This document shows positions 27,275 to 36,241 of a stretch of DNA of 64,000 nt, one piece after another. The first letter of the stretch is position 1, and the number at the start of each line of letters is the position of its first letter. A model generated the notes under the pieces. It had not been told where the DNA came from and made no database searches. It saw nothing but the letters and a program-made list of their open reading frames with translations. The stretch lies in NCBI RefSeq assembly GCF_000338295.1, contig NZ_ANMO01000216.1, positions 331,382 to 395,381 of the forward strand. Direction: 5' to 3'. This DNA comes from Rhodopirellula europaea 6C (lineage in GTDB: Bacteria; Planctomycetota; Planctomycetia; Pirellulales; Pirellulaceae). Made by a program: the position numbers and the translations under genes.

Positions 27275-28516
27275 ATGAAAGCTTTCGAATCCACGCGGAT
27301 TTTCTTTGACCAAGCCGCGGATCGTCTAGAAATTGATCCGGATCTTCGAGAAGCTTTGTTGATGCCTCAGCGTGAGGTGCAGGTCCAAGTGACCATCCGT
27401 CTTGATGACGGTCGTCTCGCGAATTACATCGGATTTCGAGTTCAGCACGATCACAGTCGTGGCCCCATGAAGGGCGGTTTGCGGTTCCATCCCGAAGTCG
27501 ACTTGGACGAGACTCGCGCTTTGGCGAGTTTGATGACCTGGAAAACCGCCGTCGTTGATCTGCCATATGGCGGCGCGAAAGGTGGCATCGGAATTGATCC
27601 GAGTCAAATGTCGTCGGCAGAAATTGAACGCCTTACCAGAGCGTTCGTCGATCAGATTCATGATATCGTCGGTCCCGATACCGACATTCCTGCACCGGAC
27701 ATGGGAACGGATCACCAAGTGATGGCTTGGTTCCGGAACCAGTGGGAAAAGTACCACGGTTTTCATCCCGCTGTGATCACGGGAAAGCCCGTTGAAGAAT
27801 ACGGAGCAAAAGGGCGTGAGGAAGCGACCGGTCGTGGGGTCGGAACTTTGACAGTCAAGCTATCCAAGCGTTTGGGAATGGATGCTGCAAAGACTCGAGT
27901 TGCCATCCAGGGTTTCGGGAATGTGGGGTCACATGCCGCCAAGTTTTTGCACGACGCTCAGTTTCCGATTGTGGCGGTCTCGGACATCTCAGGTACCTAT
28001 TACAACGCCGAAGGATTGAATATCCCTGAGCTTCTGCGACACAAATTTGCGCACCCGAAGGGATTGCTAGAAGGTTTCGAACGCGCCGAGCATCTGCCGC
28101 TCGATGCGTTGCTGAAACTCGATCATGTTGAGGTGTTGATCCCGGCTGCCCTGGGCGGTGTGATCACGCAAAAGAACGCTCAGGACATCAACGCAAAAGT
28201 GATTGTTGAAGCAGCGAATGGACCTGTGGATCCAGATGCCGACGCGGCACTTCACGATCGTGGTGTCACGATCCTGCCGGACATTCTCGCGAATGCCGGC
28301 GGTGTAACGGTCAGTTACTTCGAGTGGGTTCAAAACCGACAGCACTACCGATGGCCGCTGGACCGTGTGCGTCAAGAACTTGATCACACGATGAACGAAG
28401 CCTTTGAAAGCGTTTGGCAGATGGCGGCTCAGCACGAAGTGTCGCTCCGAACGGCTGCCTACATGATCGGAATCTCGAGAGTTCGTCGTGCGACGGAACT
28501 CGCCGGCTTGGCTTGA
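27275..28516 (+). CDS. gdhA: Glutamate dehydrogenase (Glu/Leu/Phe/Val dehydrogenase family)
   Basis: A protein of 413 residues, the usual length for the hexameric enzyme. Substrate motifs are RGPMKGGLRFHP (K66) and the catalytic lysine K102 in PYGGAKGGIGIDP; the loop IPAPDMGTDHQVM follows. The Rossmann domain begins with VAIQGFGNVGSHAAK near residue 208, and ends with NAGGVTVSYFEWVQN. It interconverts 2-oxoglutarate and ammonia with glutamate; cofactor preference is not readable with certainty. Placement 31 bases after cysK, in a cluster headed by korAB, puts two 2-oxoglutarate-using enzymes under one probable transcript. Confidence 0.92.
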   Translation: MKAFESTRIFFDQAADRLEIDPDLREALLMPQREVQVQVTIRLDDGRLANYIGFRVQHDHSRGPMKGGLRFHPEVDLDETRALASLMTWKTAVVDLPYGGAKGGIGIDPSQMSSAEIERLTRAFVDQIHDIVGPDTDIPAPDMGTDHQVMAWFRNQWEKYHGFHPAVITGKPVEEYGAKGREEATGRGVGTLTVKLSKRLGMDAAKTRVAIQGFGNVGSHAAKFLHDAQFPIVAVSDISGTYYNAEGLNIPELLRHKFAHPKGLLEGFERAEHLPLDALLKLDHVEVLIPAALGGVITQKNAQDINAKVIVEAANGPVDPDADAALHDRGVTILPDILANAGGVTVSYFEWVQNRQHYRWPLDRVRQELDHTMNEAFESVWQMAAQHEVSLRTAAYMIGISRVRRATELAGLA

Positions 28517-28529
28517 TCAGGTCCCTGCC

Positions 28530-28562
28530 GAACGTTCGCGAAGAGTGCTTCGCGAAACGTTC
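28530..28562 (+). terminator. Hairpin downstream of gdhA
   Basis: A 14-pair stem with one bulged base (GAACGTTCGCGAAG against CTTCGCGAAACGTTC) and a 4-base loop, 14 bases after the gdhA stop. There is no T-tract, so intrinsic termination is uncertain; it may also be a transcript-stabilising stem. Confidence 0.45.
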
Positions 28563-28658
28563 CGGTCGGCTGGCTATGAGATTGACGTCAGCGAAATCGG
28601 AAGAATGGCATCGCGTTGGAGGTGATGGGTCGAAACACACCCTGAGTGAACGCAGTGC

Positions 28659-29222
28659 TCACTCCGATGTGACTTCGTTTGCCGGCGGGGCTTCTTCGAC
28701 TGGCTGAACGAAGAGCATCACCTCGGGTTCATCTGCATCGACCTCCAGACTGGGATCCGCTGGTGGTGCCATCGCATCGTATCCCGCTTCCTCAGGGACT
28801 TGTCCTTCGGGAGGCGGAATCAACTTGAATTCGAAATGATTGCTGCCCTGCTTCACGGTCACGCGAGTCAGGTCGAGGACCGCTCCGTTTGCAATCTTGG
28901 GTCGTTCAATCTCCAGCATTTCTGCCGGAGATATATCAGCCGCCAATTTGCCCGGCGTCAGTTCATAGCGAATGTCGTGAGTACCAATCTTCGCCCCGGG
29001 GACATTTGCTAGGTAGATCGCTTCGAATTGCCCACTGTCGTTCGTGAAGGCCAGCGATGGACGCCCGCCGGAGACAGGGTGAAATTCGATTGCCATGTTC
29101 GGGACCGGCACACCATCATGAAAGACTGTGCCGGTCACTTGCCCCAGCTTTGACGATGGTTGTGGTTCACAACCAATCGTCATTAGCAGGCACGATCCAA
29201 TCGCAATTCGCAGAAGAATCAT
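28659..29222 (-). CDS. Small lipoprotein with transthyretin-like/carboxypeptidase-regulatory domain
   Basis: A protein of 187 residues with a lipoprotein signal (LLMTIGC, Cys18). The domain GQVTGTVFHDGVPVPNMAIEFHP, then RPSLAFTNDSGQFEAIY and GTHDIRYEL, is the transthyretin-like fold found in many planctomycete lipoproteins encoded next to DUF1559 genes. The C-terminus is acidic and Pro-rich. Its start overlaps the stop of the paralogous gene upstream by four bases (ATGA). The role is unknown; a surface partner of the DUF1559 pseudopilin is a reasonable guess from the constant neighbourhood. Confidence 0.8.
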   Translation of the reverse strand: MILLRIAIGSCLLMTIGCEPQPSSKLGQVTGTVFHDGVPVPNMAIEFHPVSGGRPSLAFTNDSGQFEAIYLANVPGAKIGTHDIRYELTPGKLAADISPAEMLEIERPKIANGAVLDLTRVTVKQGSNHFEFKLIPPPEGQVPEEAGYDAMAPPADPSLEVDADEPEVMLFVQPVEEAPPANEVTSE

Positions 29223-29650
29223 CCAGCAACAAACTCAAAGTTGATTTCGTTGCTGCCGTCGACAACTTCGACTTCGCTTGGTTCGATCTTTGTCTTCCCA
29301 CCCATGTCGGGCTTCTTGGAAGTTGGAATGAACTCAGCGTCCGGGCTTGCCGGCATAGGAGCGGCAGGACCGTTGATCTCGTAGCGAATGGAATGTTTGC
29401 CGACGAGAGCTCCGTCAGTGTCGGCGGTGAACATCGCACTGTAGCGACCTTCACTGTCCGTCACCGCCATGGATGGTCGCCCACCCTCAGTGGGAACAAA
29501 CTCAAGTGCGACACCTTCAACAGGTTTTCCGTCTTGGGTAACCATCCCCGTGACTTCGCCGATGGGTGGAAGCTCAGGGCCACATCCCGTGATAAAAGTG
29601 AGTGCGGCGAGCGTCGCCGTTCCGGTTAGAAGTCTCGATAACCCATTCAT
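29219..29650 (-). CDS. Small lipoprotein, transthyretin-like domain (paralogue of neighbour)
   Basis: A protein of 143 residues with lipobox FITGC (Cys23). The domain GEVTGMVTQDGKPVEGVALEFVPTEGGRPSMAVTDSEGRY and GKHSIRYEI aligns along most of its length with the gene that follows, so the pair is probably a tandem duplication. It lacks the acidic C-terminal tail of its neighbour. It is the second gene of the DUF1559 operon, 48 bases after that gene, and is coupled to the third gene by ATGA. Confidence 0.8.
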   Translation of the reverse strand: MNGLSRLLTGTATLAALTFITGCGPELPPIGEVTGMVTQDGKPVEGVALEFVPTEGGRPSMAVTDSEGRYSAMFTADTDGALVGKHSIRYEINGPAAPMPASPDAEFIPTSKKPDMGGKTKIEPSEVEVVDGSNEINFEFVAG

Positions 29651-29698
29651 TAAATTAGATTCCTTGGTAGATCTTGATTGGAGCTTAGTCGGGGCGGT

Positions 29699-30766
29699 TT
29701 AGAATTCATATTGGTAGACGAAACGGTCGTTGCGTCCGTTCATCGCCATGAAGACGTCGTCGAAGTCGATGCTGTCGGTGATGAACTTGACCGCACCATC
29801 ACCCATCGTGAACATCGCACCACCGACGTGGTTGGAACGGAAGCCGTTGTGTAGCGTGTAGCCATACAATTGGGTGTAGTTGCCGGAGTAGATGCTGTTA
29901 ATGGGCCAACGTGGAACAGTGATGTTGGCGGTCCAACCCAACCAACCGTGTTGCGAGGGGCCAGCGTTCCATGCTCCACCTGCGTGGCTACTTGGGCGGC
30001 TATCGGTGCGAGTCTTGTCAGCGTGAGGCATTTCAGCGGAGTGTTCGCCGATCGCGATTGTTTGGCTGGTTCCGTCGAGAATGCTGGCAAACTTTGGGTT
30101 GCGGTACTTGGAGTTGTTGATGCCGATGATGCCAGCGTCTTGCATCCAGCCGTAGCCGGTCCAAACGTTACGCGAGCCGTCGCCGCGAGCCCCCGGCTGC
30201 CATCCAGCTTCGCCTTGGCGAACACCTGGTGTGTAGTAGTAGCCGGCAACGCCTACGTAGTCGACAATTTGAGTCTTGTAAGTGGCAGGTGCACCGATCG
30301 CGGTGGTGTCACCATTTGCGTTGTTGTCGCGATAGTTCTGCATTGGGTTCGACGGGCAATTGAAGCCGGGAACGATTGCGTCGTCGAGAACTTCCCAGTT
30401 TCGGTTTACCCGATCTTGGGTGCTGAAGTCGGTGTCAACGAAGGTGAGCTTCTCATACAGAGGCGACTGTTCCATTTGTGGAAGAATCTGCACGAGCCAC
30501 GAAGCTCCTCGATACGGTGAACCGGTCGTCGTTTGTGAGCCAATGTTGGCTGGGAACATGTTGAATGTGCTGTGGTAGTTGTGGATGGCCAGTCCCAACT
30601 GCTTCATGTTGTTGGAACACTGCATGCGGCGTGCAGCTTCGCGGGCCGATTGAACGGCGGGAAGCAGCAGGCCAACCATCACGCCAATGATGGCGATGAC
30701 GACGAGCAGTTCGACGAGGGTGAAGCCGGAACTTCTGGATAAACGAGTGGAGTCAGAACGACGCAT
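29699..30766 (-). CDS. DUF1559 family type II pseudopilin-like protein
   Basis: A protein of 355 residues from ATG 30766 (MRRSDSTRLSRSSGFTLVE). The prepilin cleavage site is G14-F15 before [20 protein letters not shown], and is followed by [31 protein letters not shown], a diagnostic planctomycete DUF1559 stretch. The C-terminus has the usual NHVGGAMFTMGDGAVKFI block. These proteins are processed like major pseudopilins; planctomycetes hold dozens of copies and their role is unsettled. It heads an operon with two lipoprotein genes and has a long leader. Confidence 0.9.
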   Translation of the reverse strand: MRRSDSTRLSRSSGFTLVELLVVIAIIGVMVGLLLPAVQSAREAARRMQCSNNMKQLGLAIHNYHSTFNMFPANIGSQTTTGSPYRGASWLVQILPQMEQSPLYEKLTFVDTDFSTQDRVNRNWEVLDDAIVPGFNCPSNPMQNYRDNNANGDTTAIGAPATYKTQIVDYVGVAGYYYTPGVRQGEAGWQPGARGDGSRNVWTGYGWMQDAGIIGINNSKYRNPKFASILDGTSQTIAIGEHSAEMPHADKTRTDSRPSSHAGGAWNAGPSQHGWLGWTANITVPRWPINSIYSGNYTQLYGYTLHNGFRSNHVGGAMFTMGDGAVKFITDSIDFDDVFMAMNGRNDRFVYQYEF

Positions 30767-30915
30767 TGCTTTTAATTTCCATGTGCATGTGCGAATGAAT
30801 TGGTGGTGTGACTTGATGCAGGTGGCTGCAGCTAAAAGTGACACCGGTGATGCACATTGGCATAACGCAAGCAATAGGCCAGAACTTGCCATTGGGAAAT
30901 CGAACACCTAGTCCT

Positions 30916-30972
30916 GCTGGGGTTTCGAGAGAGCTTAGGGGGGAGAACTTCACCGAAGCAGGTTTGTGTGGC
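30916..30972 (-). promoter_or_regulatory. Conserved leader motif of DUF1559 operon, copy A
   Basis: Read on the minus strand, this holds GCCACA, then CCTGCTTCGGTGA, then AGTTC-CCCC, and 11 bases later CGAAACCCCAGC. The same blocks in the same order occur upstream of the second DUF1559 operon (36178-36241). The distance to the start codon is about 150-205 bases here. This may be a promoter-proximal element or a structured mRNA leader. Confidence 0.5.
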
Positions 30973-31368
30973 CGGGAGAAATTGGCAGTGAAATAATAAA
31001 ATTCTGGAAAAATCTGAAAGGCTTCCGAATGTTGGGTATACGATTTGCCCCTCTTTGGGGAGGGGGTTCGTAATCTGCGTGTCCGATTGTTGAGCATGTG
31101 TGCTTAAGTTCTGGGCGATTCAGCTGTTGGTTGCTGAGCATTGCACACGAGATTGCAGAGTGTGCAGAAGCTGCGGAATCTGACGAAGAATTCAGACGCA
31201 GTTGGCTTGACGATTGTCGGATTTGGCCGTCAATCTGGATTGATGTCGGGGTAAACGCCGTTAGGTGATCTTTGCATCCTTTGCCGGGCGGTCCGATAAG
31301 GCAAAGGATTCGGCCGTGCGACCCCGGGAAATCTTGAGCCACGAACAACGATTTCGCGGTAGCTGATC
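30973..31368. other. Intergenic region with one stem-loop
   Basis: No gene supported. It holds the presumed promoter of the DUF1559 operon (minus) and the 3' flank of the TPR/VCBS gene. The only clear structure is the 10-bp stem at 31276-31309. Confidence 0.4.
31276..31309 (-). terminator. Stem-loop downstream of the TPR/VCBS gene
   Basis: Perfect 10-bp arms (ATCCTTTGCC / GGCAAAGGAT) with a 14-base loop, 60 bases past the stop codon at 31369 on the minus strand. No T-tract follows, so it is only a probable terminator. Confidence 0.4.
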
Positions 31369-34300
31369 CTACCGCTGATGCAGTTTCGAATCGTTTTCAA
31401 CGACCAAGTAACGGCGGCCGGTCGCGACGTCTCGGAAGGTTTGAGTGACGCCGCTGGGCCACTGAACTTTGATTTCGTCTACAGCATCGCAATCCGCTAA
31501 GCCAAAATCGAGCACGGCTTCGTCGGTTGACAGATAACCGTCGCCCGCGGTGACCCAATCCACCAAGCTGCCGTGTGCCGCTTTGATCGTAACTCGGGCT
31601 CCGATCGCGTCTCGTTCGCTCTGCACGCCGATCAATTCCAACTGCAGCCCTTTGCCATTTGTGTTCGCATCGAGTTCTAGCAACGCGGCCGGGCGATCTA
31701 GGTGGGTGACAACCAAATCGACTCGTCCATCTCGGTTCCAGTCCAGCTTCGCAAGTCCGCGGCCCAAGTAATCTCCATCGAAGTAGTCGGATGCCTCGGT
31801 GACAACCGCTCGTTCGAACCGATCCTTGCGGCTGTGAATGAGCAGAGGTTTCTGCCGGAAGGGTTCGTCCAGATGGCTTTGGTCAAAGATGTGACCGTTG
31901 GTCGTCATCACATCCAGCCATCCGTCCCGATCAATGTCGAGACTCTTGGAGCCGAAGCCGACATTGTTCGAGCAGAACTGCGGCAACTGATAACTCGGCG
32001 CAACATCGCGAAACGTTCCGCCTTCGGTCTGCAGAAACAGATTGTCGTATTCGTTGATGAAATTGCTAACGTGCATGTCGAATCGACCGTCTCGGTTGAA
32101 ATCACCCGTGGCGATCCCCATACAGGCCGTCGAGAGGCCGAAGCGTCCGCTGGCGACTCCTTGAATGCTGGCGATGTCTTTCCAGCTACCATCCTCCGAC
32201 GTTAGCAAATGGTTCGGACGAGCGTCGTTGCCAACGAAAACTTCGTTCCCGGCGCGGCCGTCGATGTCGGTGATCACGATGCCCAATCCGGTGCCCGTCT
32301 TCGCGATTGATTCGTCAATTTCGTAGCCGATGAAATCGCCGCGTCCGTTGCCACGATACCAGTGATCCGATTGCGGAAGCTGACTGAGTGGACCTTGCAG
32401 CAACTCTCGTCCCTGCGAATCGAATTGCGGTGGGTCGAACGCTTCTTCGAGTTGGATGTAGTTGACTTCGAACAGGTCAGGCAACGCATCGCGATTGATG
32501 TCTGCGATCGCCATCGATGACGTGAAGCGTTTGCCTTGTCCGCGCATCTGATCGGTTGCATCGCGAAAGGTTCCATCGCCGCAATTGATGAAGAGCCGAT
32601 TGCGACCGATGTTTGCGACCAGCAGATCGGGCCATCCATCTTGGTTAACGTCGCCAACGCTGATGCCCTGCGAGTACCCAAGCTCGGCGCACTTGCTTTG
32701 CCGTTCGACGGATTCAAACCGTTGGCCAAGGTTGCGGAAGAGTTGATTTGGCCGGGTCCCGCGTAGTTCAGGCGGATCACCGGAACCCTGGGCAAAATAC
32801 AAGTCTGGGTTACCGTCAGCGTCGTAGTCGATCACGCCGACACCACCTCCCAGCGATTCATACAGAGCAATGGAGGATAGGTCGACTTCTTCGCCTTGGT
32901 ACCACTGGAATTCCAATCCCATCTCGGACGCGACATCTCGGACACTTATCTCGACATTCGCATTGGCCGTAGAAGACCAGCTCAATTGTTCGTTTCCACT
33001 CGTGCCCGTCGTCGCGAGCGGTTGCAGATCAAATTGCGAGGGCGCAAGGTTGAACATCGCGTCTTCCGCCATCATTTGACGCAGACCAGACACTCCGCGA
33101 AGCCTTTGTCGTTGCTGATTTATCTGAGTCAGTTGCCTGGACGCGGTCGTTGGAACGCTCAGCTCGGCCCATCGAAGCGATTCAAGTGGCCGCCCCAGTT
33201 CGAGCAATTGGCCACTGATCTTCTCTGCCAATTCTTTGTTGCCAGGATCGCGTCCCAGCGACTTCAGTGTCTCGCGTGATTCGTTGACGATGGCGGCTCT
33301 CGCCTCGAAAGCTTCGCTGCGTTCGTCTTGCTGAAGAGCTTTGAATGATTGTTGAATCCGTTGATATGTGACGAGGTCAGCGGTATTGCGCCGAAGTGCT
33401 TGCAGGAGTGCGTGAATGGCGGACTCGTACCGACCGTGATCGAAGTGGTGGCTTCCTACGGCAAACCAGTAGTCGTCATAGACTTCCCAAGATGGCTTCT
33501 TCGACGAATGCCATTTCAAGAAATCGTCATCGGCTTGGAGTTCAGCTAACACGCGGCCAAGCAAGGCTTTCGCGGACGCGACATTGACGGGTGGATTGGA
33601 TGAATTGTCAGCGAGTGATGTTTCCAACTCTTCCCTCGCGTTGCGAAATTCACCGATTGAAAAGTAATACCGGGCCCGTCCTTCACCGGGTGCGAATTGG
33701 CCGGAAAGTTGCGATGTCTGTTCAGTCTCGGACCCAGTGAACCTTCGCGGATACGATTGGCCGCGGAAAATGAGCGACTCCAGATGGTCAGTGTTTGCTT
33801 GCCCTCGATCGGTCAGCAAGTCCGCCACCTGGGCTGCCTCAAACGTCCGTCCATGCCTGATGAAGTGTTGCCACAAACGGTGGTAACCCTCGGGCTGCGT
33901 TGGGTTGGCTGCGATGGATCGCCGCAGAGCTTGTTCGTACCGACGGTGGTCAGCCAGATCCGATGCGGTCTTCATACAGAAGTCGATGACCTCATTTTGT
34001 GATGACCATTCGGTTTTAGAAACGGTCTCGGCAAGATCGAGTGCCCGCGAAAGATTTTGACGCTTGGCTTCCACGCGTGCGGCCAACCAAATCGTGTTCA
34101 CGTCGTCAGGTCGAGCGATCATCAACGAACGCAGCAAGTTAGATGCGAGGTCGTAGTCGCCACTTTCAAAAGCAGCCTTAGCATCGCTCAACGGATCTTC
34201 TACTTGGTTGTTCTTTTGAGAGTTTGGGTCGCTCGAACGCGTTGCAACCGGCTCGGAAGGACTGCAGCCGATTGTCAGAGTCAATCCAGCGATGATGCAT

Positions 34301-34377
34301 ACCCACCCCAGCCACGTTGACTTGTTTTTCACGCCGTGAGTTGGGCAACCGTGAGTCTGCATCGACGGGACTTTCAT
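31369..34377 (-). CDS. Lipoprotein with TPR and VCBS/FG-GAP repeats and ASPIC/UnbV domain
   Basis: A protein of 1002 residues from ATG 34377, with lipobox LTIGC (Cys38). Residues ~55-400 are helical TPR-like repeats (AKAAFESGDYDLASNLL, ALRRSIAANPTQPEGYHRL). From ~490 on there are calcium-type FG-GAP/VCBS repeats: DYDADGNPDLYFA, DVNQDGWPDLLVA, DINRDALPDLFEV, DFNRDGRFDMHVS, DIDRDGWLDVMTT and DWNRDGRVDLVVT. The C-terminal ASPIC/UnbV domain follows (VQWPSGVTQTFRDV). This CRTAC1-like architecture is common on planctomycete surfaces and is thought to serve adhesion or protein binding. It lies between two DUF1559 operons on the same strand. Confidence 0.85.
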   Translation of the reverse strand: MKVPSMQTHGCPTHGVKNKSTWLGWVCIIAGLTLTIGCSPSEPVATRSSDPNSQKNNQVEDPLSDAKAAFESGDYDLASNLLRSLMIARPDDVNTIWLAARVEAKRQNLSRALDLAETVSKTEWSSQNEVIDFCMKTASDLADHRRYEQALRRSIAANPTQPEGYHRLWQHFIRHGRTFEAAQVADLLTDRGQANTDHLESLIFRGQSYPRRFTGSETEQTSQLSGQFAPGEGRARYYFSIGEFRNAREELETSLADNSSNPPVNVASAKALLGRVLAELQADDDFLKWHSSKKPSWEVYDDYWFAVGSHHFDHGRYESAIHALLQALRRNTADLVTYQRIQQSFKALQQDERSEAFEARAAIVNESRETLKSLGRDPGNKELAEKISGQLLELGRPLESLRWAELSVPTTASRQLTQINQQRQRLRGVSGLRQMMAEDAMFNLAPSQFDLQPLATTGTSGNEQLSWSSTANANVEISVRDVASEMGLEFQWYQGEEVDLSSIALYESLGGGVGVIDYDADGNPDLYFAQGSGDPPELRGTRPNQLFRNLGQRFESVERQSKCAELGYSQGISVGDVNQDGWPDLLVANIGRNRLFINCGDGTFRDATDQMRGQGKRFTSSMAIADINRDALPDLFEVNYIQLEEAFDPPQFDSQGRELLQGPLSQLPQSDHWYRGNGRGDFIGYEIDESIAKTGTGLGIVITDIDGRAGNEVFVGNDARPNHLLTSEDGSWKDIASIQGVASGRFGLSTACMGIATGDFNRDGRFDMHVSNFINEYDNLFLQTEGGTFRDVAPSYQLPQFCSNNVGFGSKSLDIDRDGWLDVMTTNGHIFDQSHLDEPFRQKPLLIHSRKDRFERAVVTEASDYFDGDYLGRGLAKLDWNRDGRVDLVVTHLDRPAALLELDANTNGKGLQLELIGVQSERDAIGARVTIKAAHGSLVDWVTAGDGYLSTDEAVLDFGLADCDAVDEIKVQWPSGVTQTFRDVATGRRYLVVENDSKLHQR

Positions 34378-34482
34378 CAAGAAAACTTGCTCCGTACTTT
34401 GTTGGTTTCATTGTTGTCGCCTCGTGTGCTTTCCTGCGAGCGACCGGATCGGCGAGGGTTGCAATTATCAGGTGCCAAATAA

Positions 34483-34513
34483 AAAACGCTCCCCGACGAA
34501 CGAGGAGCGTTTT
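34483..34513 (-). terminator. Rho-independent terminator of the second DUF1559 operon
   Basis: Perfect 10-bp arms AAAACGCTCC / GGAGCGTTTT with an 11-base loop. On the minus strand the stem is followed by TTATTT, giving a classic T-tract. It sits 25 bases after the stop of the small lipoprotein gene. Confidence 0.85.
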
Positions 34514-34537
34514 GTTGTTTAATCGTGCCCGATGGAG

Positions 34538-34705
34538 CTAGACCTTGGCTGCACTCATGGGCCCTTTGGCCTCATCGGCGTCGCGTTTTTCCTTTGGGGT
34601 TGGTTCGACGACTCGGTTTTCGTTGCTCGAACAACCGGCTGCGAAACCAAAGGAACTTAAAAGGAGACAGCAAATCAGATATCGAAAGATTTTCAAAGGG
34701 GACAT
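34538..34705 (-). CDS. Very small lipoprotein after DUF1559 gene
   Basis: A protein of 55 residues from ATG 34705 (MSPLKIFRYLICC). It consists of a lipoprotein signal (LLLSSFGFAAGC, Cys25) and a short polar tail, SNENRVVEPTPKEKRDADEAKGP. An upstream in-frame start at 34744 would put 13 extra residues before the signal. It lies 55 bases after the DUF1559 gene and directly before a strong terminator, so it is the last gene of that operon. Too short for a fold; a surface tether or peptide signal is possible, but the function is unknown. Confidence 0.7.
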   Translation of the reverse strand: MSPLKIFRYLICCLLLSSFGFAAGCSSNENRVVEPTPKEKRDADEAKGPMSAAKV

Positions 34706-34760
34706 AGTTAAATGGTGATTCGGAAGTAATTGAAAGTGAAACATGGATACTGGATTCCAA

Positions 34761-36053
34761 CTAGAATTCTTCCCCGATCACTTCTCGACTGGCACGAGTG
34801 CCAAGCGAACCCCAAAGTCCATACGGGCTCGCGTTGCCAGGTGCACGCACCCCAGTCAGCTTCGCGGTGCTAAAGGAAACAAAATTGACTGTGCCCGCAG
34901 TTGAATCACCAGCCTCAATGCTGTCGGTAATAAACTTCACCGCGCCGTCGGCCATTACAACGTGGCAGCCACCAGGGTGCCGACTGCTAGGTGGGAACAA
35001 ACCGGGATACAGAGTATGTCCGACCCAGCAAGCTTCGCGGTTGGGGGGCAGAATGGTTTGGAACCCAGTGTGAGCGGGGTAGAACGTCGCCCAGGAAGAA
35101 CCACGGAAATGCACGCTGTCAGCTCCTTCGAGCGAAGGCGCTGTTCCACCATCCGAACCGTTGGACCAAAACTGAGGTCGTTCGGGACTGACCCATTGCT
35201 GGCACAAGCTTGGGTTGCCTGGCACTCCCGAAGAATCGGTGTTGCCGCCAGCGTTCAAGGCAGGCTGCGTCCGTTTGTCTCGATCGCCCAACGATGTCGC
35301 GATCTCGCCGAGGGCGATGGTGTTAGATAGACCATCCAAAATGTCCCGGAACTTGTGGGTGTAGCGAAGGCCAAATGCTCCTCGGTCGGTCCCTCGGGAG
35401 ATCGTTCCATATACGCTGGAAACGTTAAAGTTGTTGTCGTACGGTCCATTAATCTGGAAGTGGTTGATGGAGTCACCAAGGTTGACTGCATAGTTGGTGC
35501 GTGCACGGCCAGGAGATCCGCTGACACCTGGATCGCTGGGGCAACGAAACGCAACAATCTCTGTCATATAGGGGATGTAGGCATCACCGCTCCAGTTATA
35601 GGCCGGGGTCGGCCCCATGGCAGGATATGGCAAAGGTGCCGTGTCCGCAGGTGGGCTGGCACCGTCAATATCAACATTCATGGGGTTGCTGATTTGCTCC
35701 CAGAGCCCCTGCTGCTCCATGAACGGCAACATGCCGACAAATGCCGAAAGACTAGCGTTGTTGTACTGTCGCGAGCCATTGAAAATCCCGGCTCCCGCCT
35801 GGGTGGTTCCAGCACCTTGAGTGGGGAGTTGGTTGTAGGCGCTGTGGTAGTTGTGCATCGCCAAACCGAGTTGCTTCATGTTGTTCCCACAACTCATGCG
35901 GCGCGCGGCTTCGCGAGCTGCTTGAACAGCGGGGAGCAGAAGCCCAACCAGCACACCGATGATGGCGATGACCACCAAGAGTTCGACTAGTGTGAAGCCA
36001 CGACGACTTCGATTTGAGAGGACGGACGAGTGGACCATTGAGTGATATTCCAT
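34761..36053 (-). CDS. DUF1559 family type II pseudopilin-like protein
   Basis: A protein of 430 residues from ATG 36053; a second ATG five codons on (36038) is equally possible. Basic N-terminus (SNRSRRG), prepilin site before [20 protein letters not shown], then [31 protein letters not shown]. The C-terminal block is [21 protein letters not shown]. It is about 75 residues longer than the DUF1559 protein at 29699, the extra being mid-domain loops. It heads a two-gene operon with the tiny lipoprotein and ends at the terminator at 34483. Confidence 0.9.
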   Translation of the reverse strand: MEYHSMVHSSVLSNRSRRGFTLVELLVVIAIIGVLVGLLLPAVQAAREAARRMSCGNNMKQLGLAMHNYHSAYNQLPTQGAGTTQAGAGIFNGSRQYNNASLSAFVGMLPFMEQQGLWEQISNPMNVDIDGASPPADTAPLPYPAMGPTPAYNWSGDAYIPYMTEIVAFRCPSDPGVSGSPGRARTNYAVNLGDSINHFQINGPYDNNFNVSSVYGTISRGTDRGAFGLRYTHKFRDILDGLSNTIALGEIATSLGDRDKRTQPALNAGGNTDSSGVPGNPSLCQQWVSPERPQFWSNGSDGGTAPSLEGADSVHFRGSSWATFYPAHTGFQTILPPNREACWVGHTLYPGLFPPSSRHPGGCHVVMADGAVKFITDSIEAGDSTAGTVNFVSFSTAKLTGVRAPGNASPYGLWGSLGTRASREVIGEEF

Positions 36054-36177
36054 ACTGCGAGTTCGGTAATATTCCTTGCATTCACCTGCTGCCTGGTCTG
36101 GCAGCTGGCGAAAGAACGTATGGAGCTGCGGCATCGCAATAAGGAGGCCAAAGACGATTGAGTCTTCTTGGCCCCAC

Positions 36178-36241
36178 GCTGGGCTTTCGTTTCTTTTTCT
36201 TTCTTGGGGCGAACTATCTCACCGAAGCGGATTGCTGTGGC
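36178..36241 (-). promoter_or_regulatory. Conserved leader motif of DUF1559 operon, copy B
   Basis: On the minus strand: GCCACA, then CCGCTTCGGTGA, then AGTTC-GCCCC, a purine-rich spacer, and CGAAAGCCCAGC. It matches copy A at 30916-30972 block by block. GCCCC near 36206 can pair with GGGGC at about 36170 further down the leader, giving a possible stem. It is 125-190 bases before the start codon. Confidence 0.5.
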
